The notes under the pieces were generated by a model. That model saw only the letters and a list, made by a program, of their open reading frames with translations. It was not told where the DNA came from and did not search any database. The position numbers and the translations under genes are program-made. Positions 62,937-64,000 of a DNA stretch of 64,000 nt are shown here, in pieces. The stretch's first letter is position 1. Each line of letters opens with the position of its first letter. Source of the stretch: Cyanobacteria bacterium REEB446 (GTDB taxonomy: Bacteria > Cyanobacteriota > Vampirovibrionia > LMEP-6097); assembly GCA_018970325.1 (NCBI GenBank), contig JAGWWP010000004.1:1-64000 (forward strand), read 5' to 3'.

Positions 62937-63968
62937 TTAACCAACCTTAGCTCTTGTAGCTTGGTTGTAAGCAGAAGGATCAGTTAAAAGTCGCTTATAA
63001 CTCTCTGCCACGACACCAGTAACATCAGCTAGAGCATTATCACCATGCTTAGTATTCATATCATTTATCAGATCATTAGCCGTATCTCTTCTACCACCAC
63101 TCGCAGAGGTCAACAATGAAGTTACGAGTTTCTCAAAGAAATTTGTAGCAGCTGCAAAGAACCTTTTACCACCGAATTTAGCTTCAGACATATCTTGCTC
63201 TTCTTGCATTAAAGATTCTAGACCAGAAGCCTTACCAAGATCTTTAGGCATTCTTTCCTCTGAAATAGAAGTCAAGAAAGACTTATAAACACGTTCAACC
63301 TGCTGTAGATCTCGCTTCAAGTTATTATTCGCAGATACCACATTCTCTCTAGTTAAGTTTTGAGTCGGATCTGCAGCTAAATTCTTAACACGATCTAGAT
63401 GATCTTGAACTCCAGTATTACCAGTAGCTTCCAAGCGCTTAAGATTCTCTGGTGTTAACTTATAAAGCCCTTCCACAAAATTAAGTAAAACTTTTCTAGC
63501 TTCTATATTTTGTTTTTGCTTATATGCTGAATCAGTATAATCAGGATTTAATAAAGCATTTCTATCGACATCTGCAATCTTAAAATTATCAGAATTAGTA
63601 TTCTTGTACATATCATCAACAGCTTCGACTAATGCCTTTAATGCTGTCAATCCAGTTACAGGTGTGCCTAAAACAGTTGAAATTTGCTGTTCTACAGCCT
63701 GACCGGCTCCACCAATGGCAGATTTATCTGCTTTTTCTATCAGTTTATCAAGCGCCCCAGCTTGCTGCGCTTCAGCATAATTACGATTCATTTTTAATGC
63801 TTCCACAAAACCATTATGATTTGATGAAAGTTTTTCAGTATGTTTTTGAAGATAAGCAAGCCCGTCACCAGTATATTGATCATTCTGGATAAAACTTTGC
63901 TCAAGTGCACCAGCGATGGATCTATTTACACCTTCCAATCCCGCTCTAGTAAAGTTATCCATAAACAT
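62937..63968 (-). CDS. Helical protein of at least 343 residues, unknown, may continue past the window edge
   Basis: Helical protein with no recognised family. The frame stays open from the ATG at 63968 to the window edge (codons for LNKVETNLAK precede MFMDN), and no ribosome binding site stands before this ATG, so the real start may lie outside. An amphipathic helix near 268-290 (GGKRFFAAATNFFEKLVTSL) resembles the C-terminal helices of the other cluster proteins but is followed by about 55 more residues. It is on the same strand, 68 bp before module 1, and probably belongs to the cluster. Confidence 0.72.
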   Translation of the reverse strand: MFMDNFTRAGLEGVNRSIAGALEQSFIQNDQYTGDGLAYLQKHTEKLSSNHNGFVEALKMNRNYAEAQQAGALDKLIEKADKSAIGGAGQAVEQQISTVLGTPVTGLTALKALVEAVDDMYKNTNSDNFKIADVDRNALLNPDYTDSAYKQKQNIEARKVLLNFVEGLYKLTPENLKRLEATGNTGVQDHLDRVKNLAADPTQNLTRENVVSANNNLKRDLQQVERVYKSFLTSISEERMPKDLGKASGLESLMQEEQDMSEAKFGGKRFFAAATNFFEKLVTSLLTSASGGRRDTANDLINDMNTKHGDNALADVTGVVAESYKRLLTDPSAYNQATRAKVG

Positions 63969-64000
63969 CTTAGCTAGATTAGTCTCAACTTTATTAAGGT

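Noticed and set aside
39830..63968. Giant cluster as a prophage, NRPS or type VI/contractile system
   Set aside because: No portal, capsid, terminase, adenylation, carrier, sheath or ATPase motifs in any of the proteins. Sizes and helical content alone are not enough.
1..64000. tRNA, rRNA or riboswitch genes
   Set aside because: No cloverleaf-like or conserved rRNA stretches were recognised in the short intergenic spaces. A covariance-model search would be needed to exclude small RNAs.

Overview
This is an AT-rich bacterial chromosome window. No rRNA, tRNA, phage or IS genes were recognised. Gram-negative-type flagellar genes, beta-barrel-like proteins, a bicarbonate transporter with a PII-like partner (SbtA/SbtB type), an LL-diaminopimelate aminotransferase and a glycolate oxidase together suggest a flagellated, non-photosynthetic relative of Cyanobacteria (Melainabacteria/Vampirovibrionia-like). 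That placement is inference from gene content only.

Layout. 0-7.6 kb (+): a large helical-repeat protein, a FliK-like protein and a hook/rod protein run tightly into ybeY and cysS. 7.6-12.6 kb: an unknown protein (-), dapL, lipA and a LipM/LplA-type acyltransferase. 12.5-20 kb: sbtA-sbtB and a barrel-like protein (-), then a DUF2490-type protein with a two-component system (+), three small c-type cytochromes (-), a second outer-membrane barrel and an ArsR-type regulator. 20-27.3 kb: lpd-gcvT-gcvH (+) and glcD-glcE-glcF (-). Lipoyl synthesis, the glycine cleavage L, T and H proteins and glycolate oxidase together cover much of a glycolate-to-glyoxylate and glycine-to-C1 salvage route.

27.3-37.8 kb is an accessory island around hisC. 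It holds three AAA ATPases of the DUF4143 type, two inverted near-identical AAA/PD-(D/E)XK proteins, three small unknown proteins and an ATPase gene remnant. Each DUF4143 gene has its own long perfect palindrome just upstream of a matching -10 box. The island also carries two full copies of a 123-bp palindromic element, one of them inserted in frame inside an ATPase gene. Shorter pieces of the element, all coding for the peptide ENAEI, lie inside the ATPase and inside glcF. This resembles the Rickettsia palindromic elements, but in another lineage.

37.9-39.8 kb holds a FlaA1/WbpM-like nucleotide-sugar dehydratase and a two-sided terminator. From 39.8 kb to the right edge, the whole minus strand is a 24-kb run of unrecognised, mostly helical proteins of up to 2327 residues. 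Read 5' to 3', a 343-residue protein comes first, followed by three modules of one small (140-147 aa) and two large proteins. Two of the small proteins are clearly related to each other, and most of the large ones end in a similar amphipathic helix. A 14-bp hairpin covers the ribosome binding site of the first small gene. This cluster is the strongest candidate for an undescribed system.
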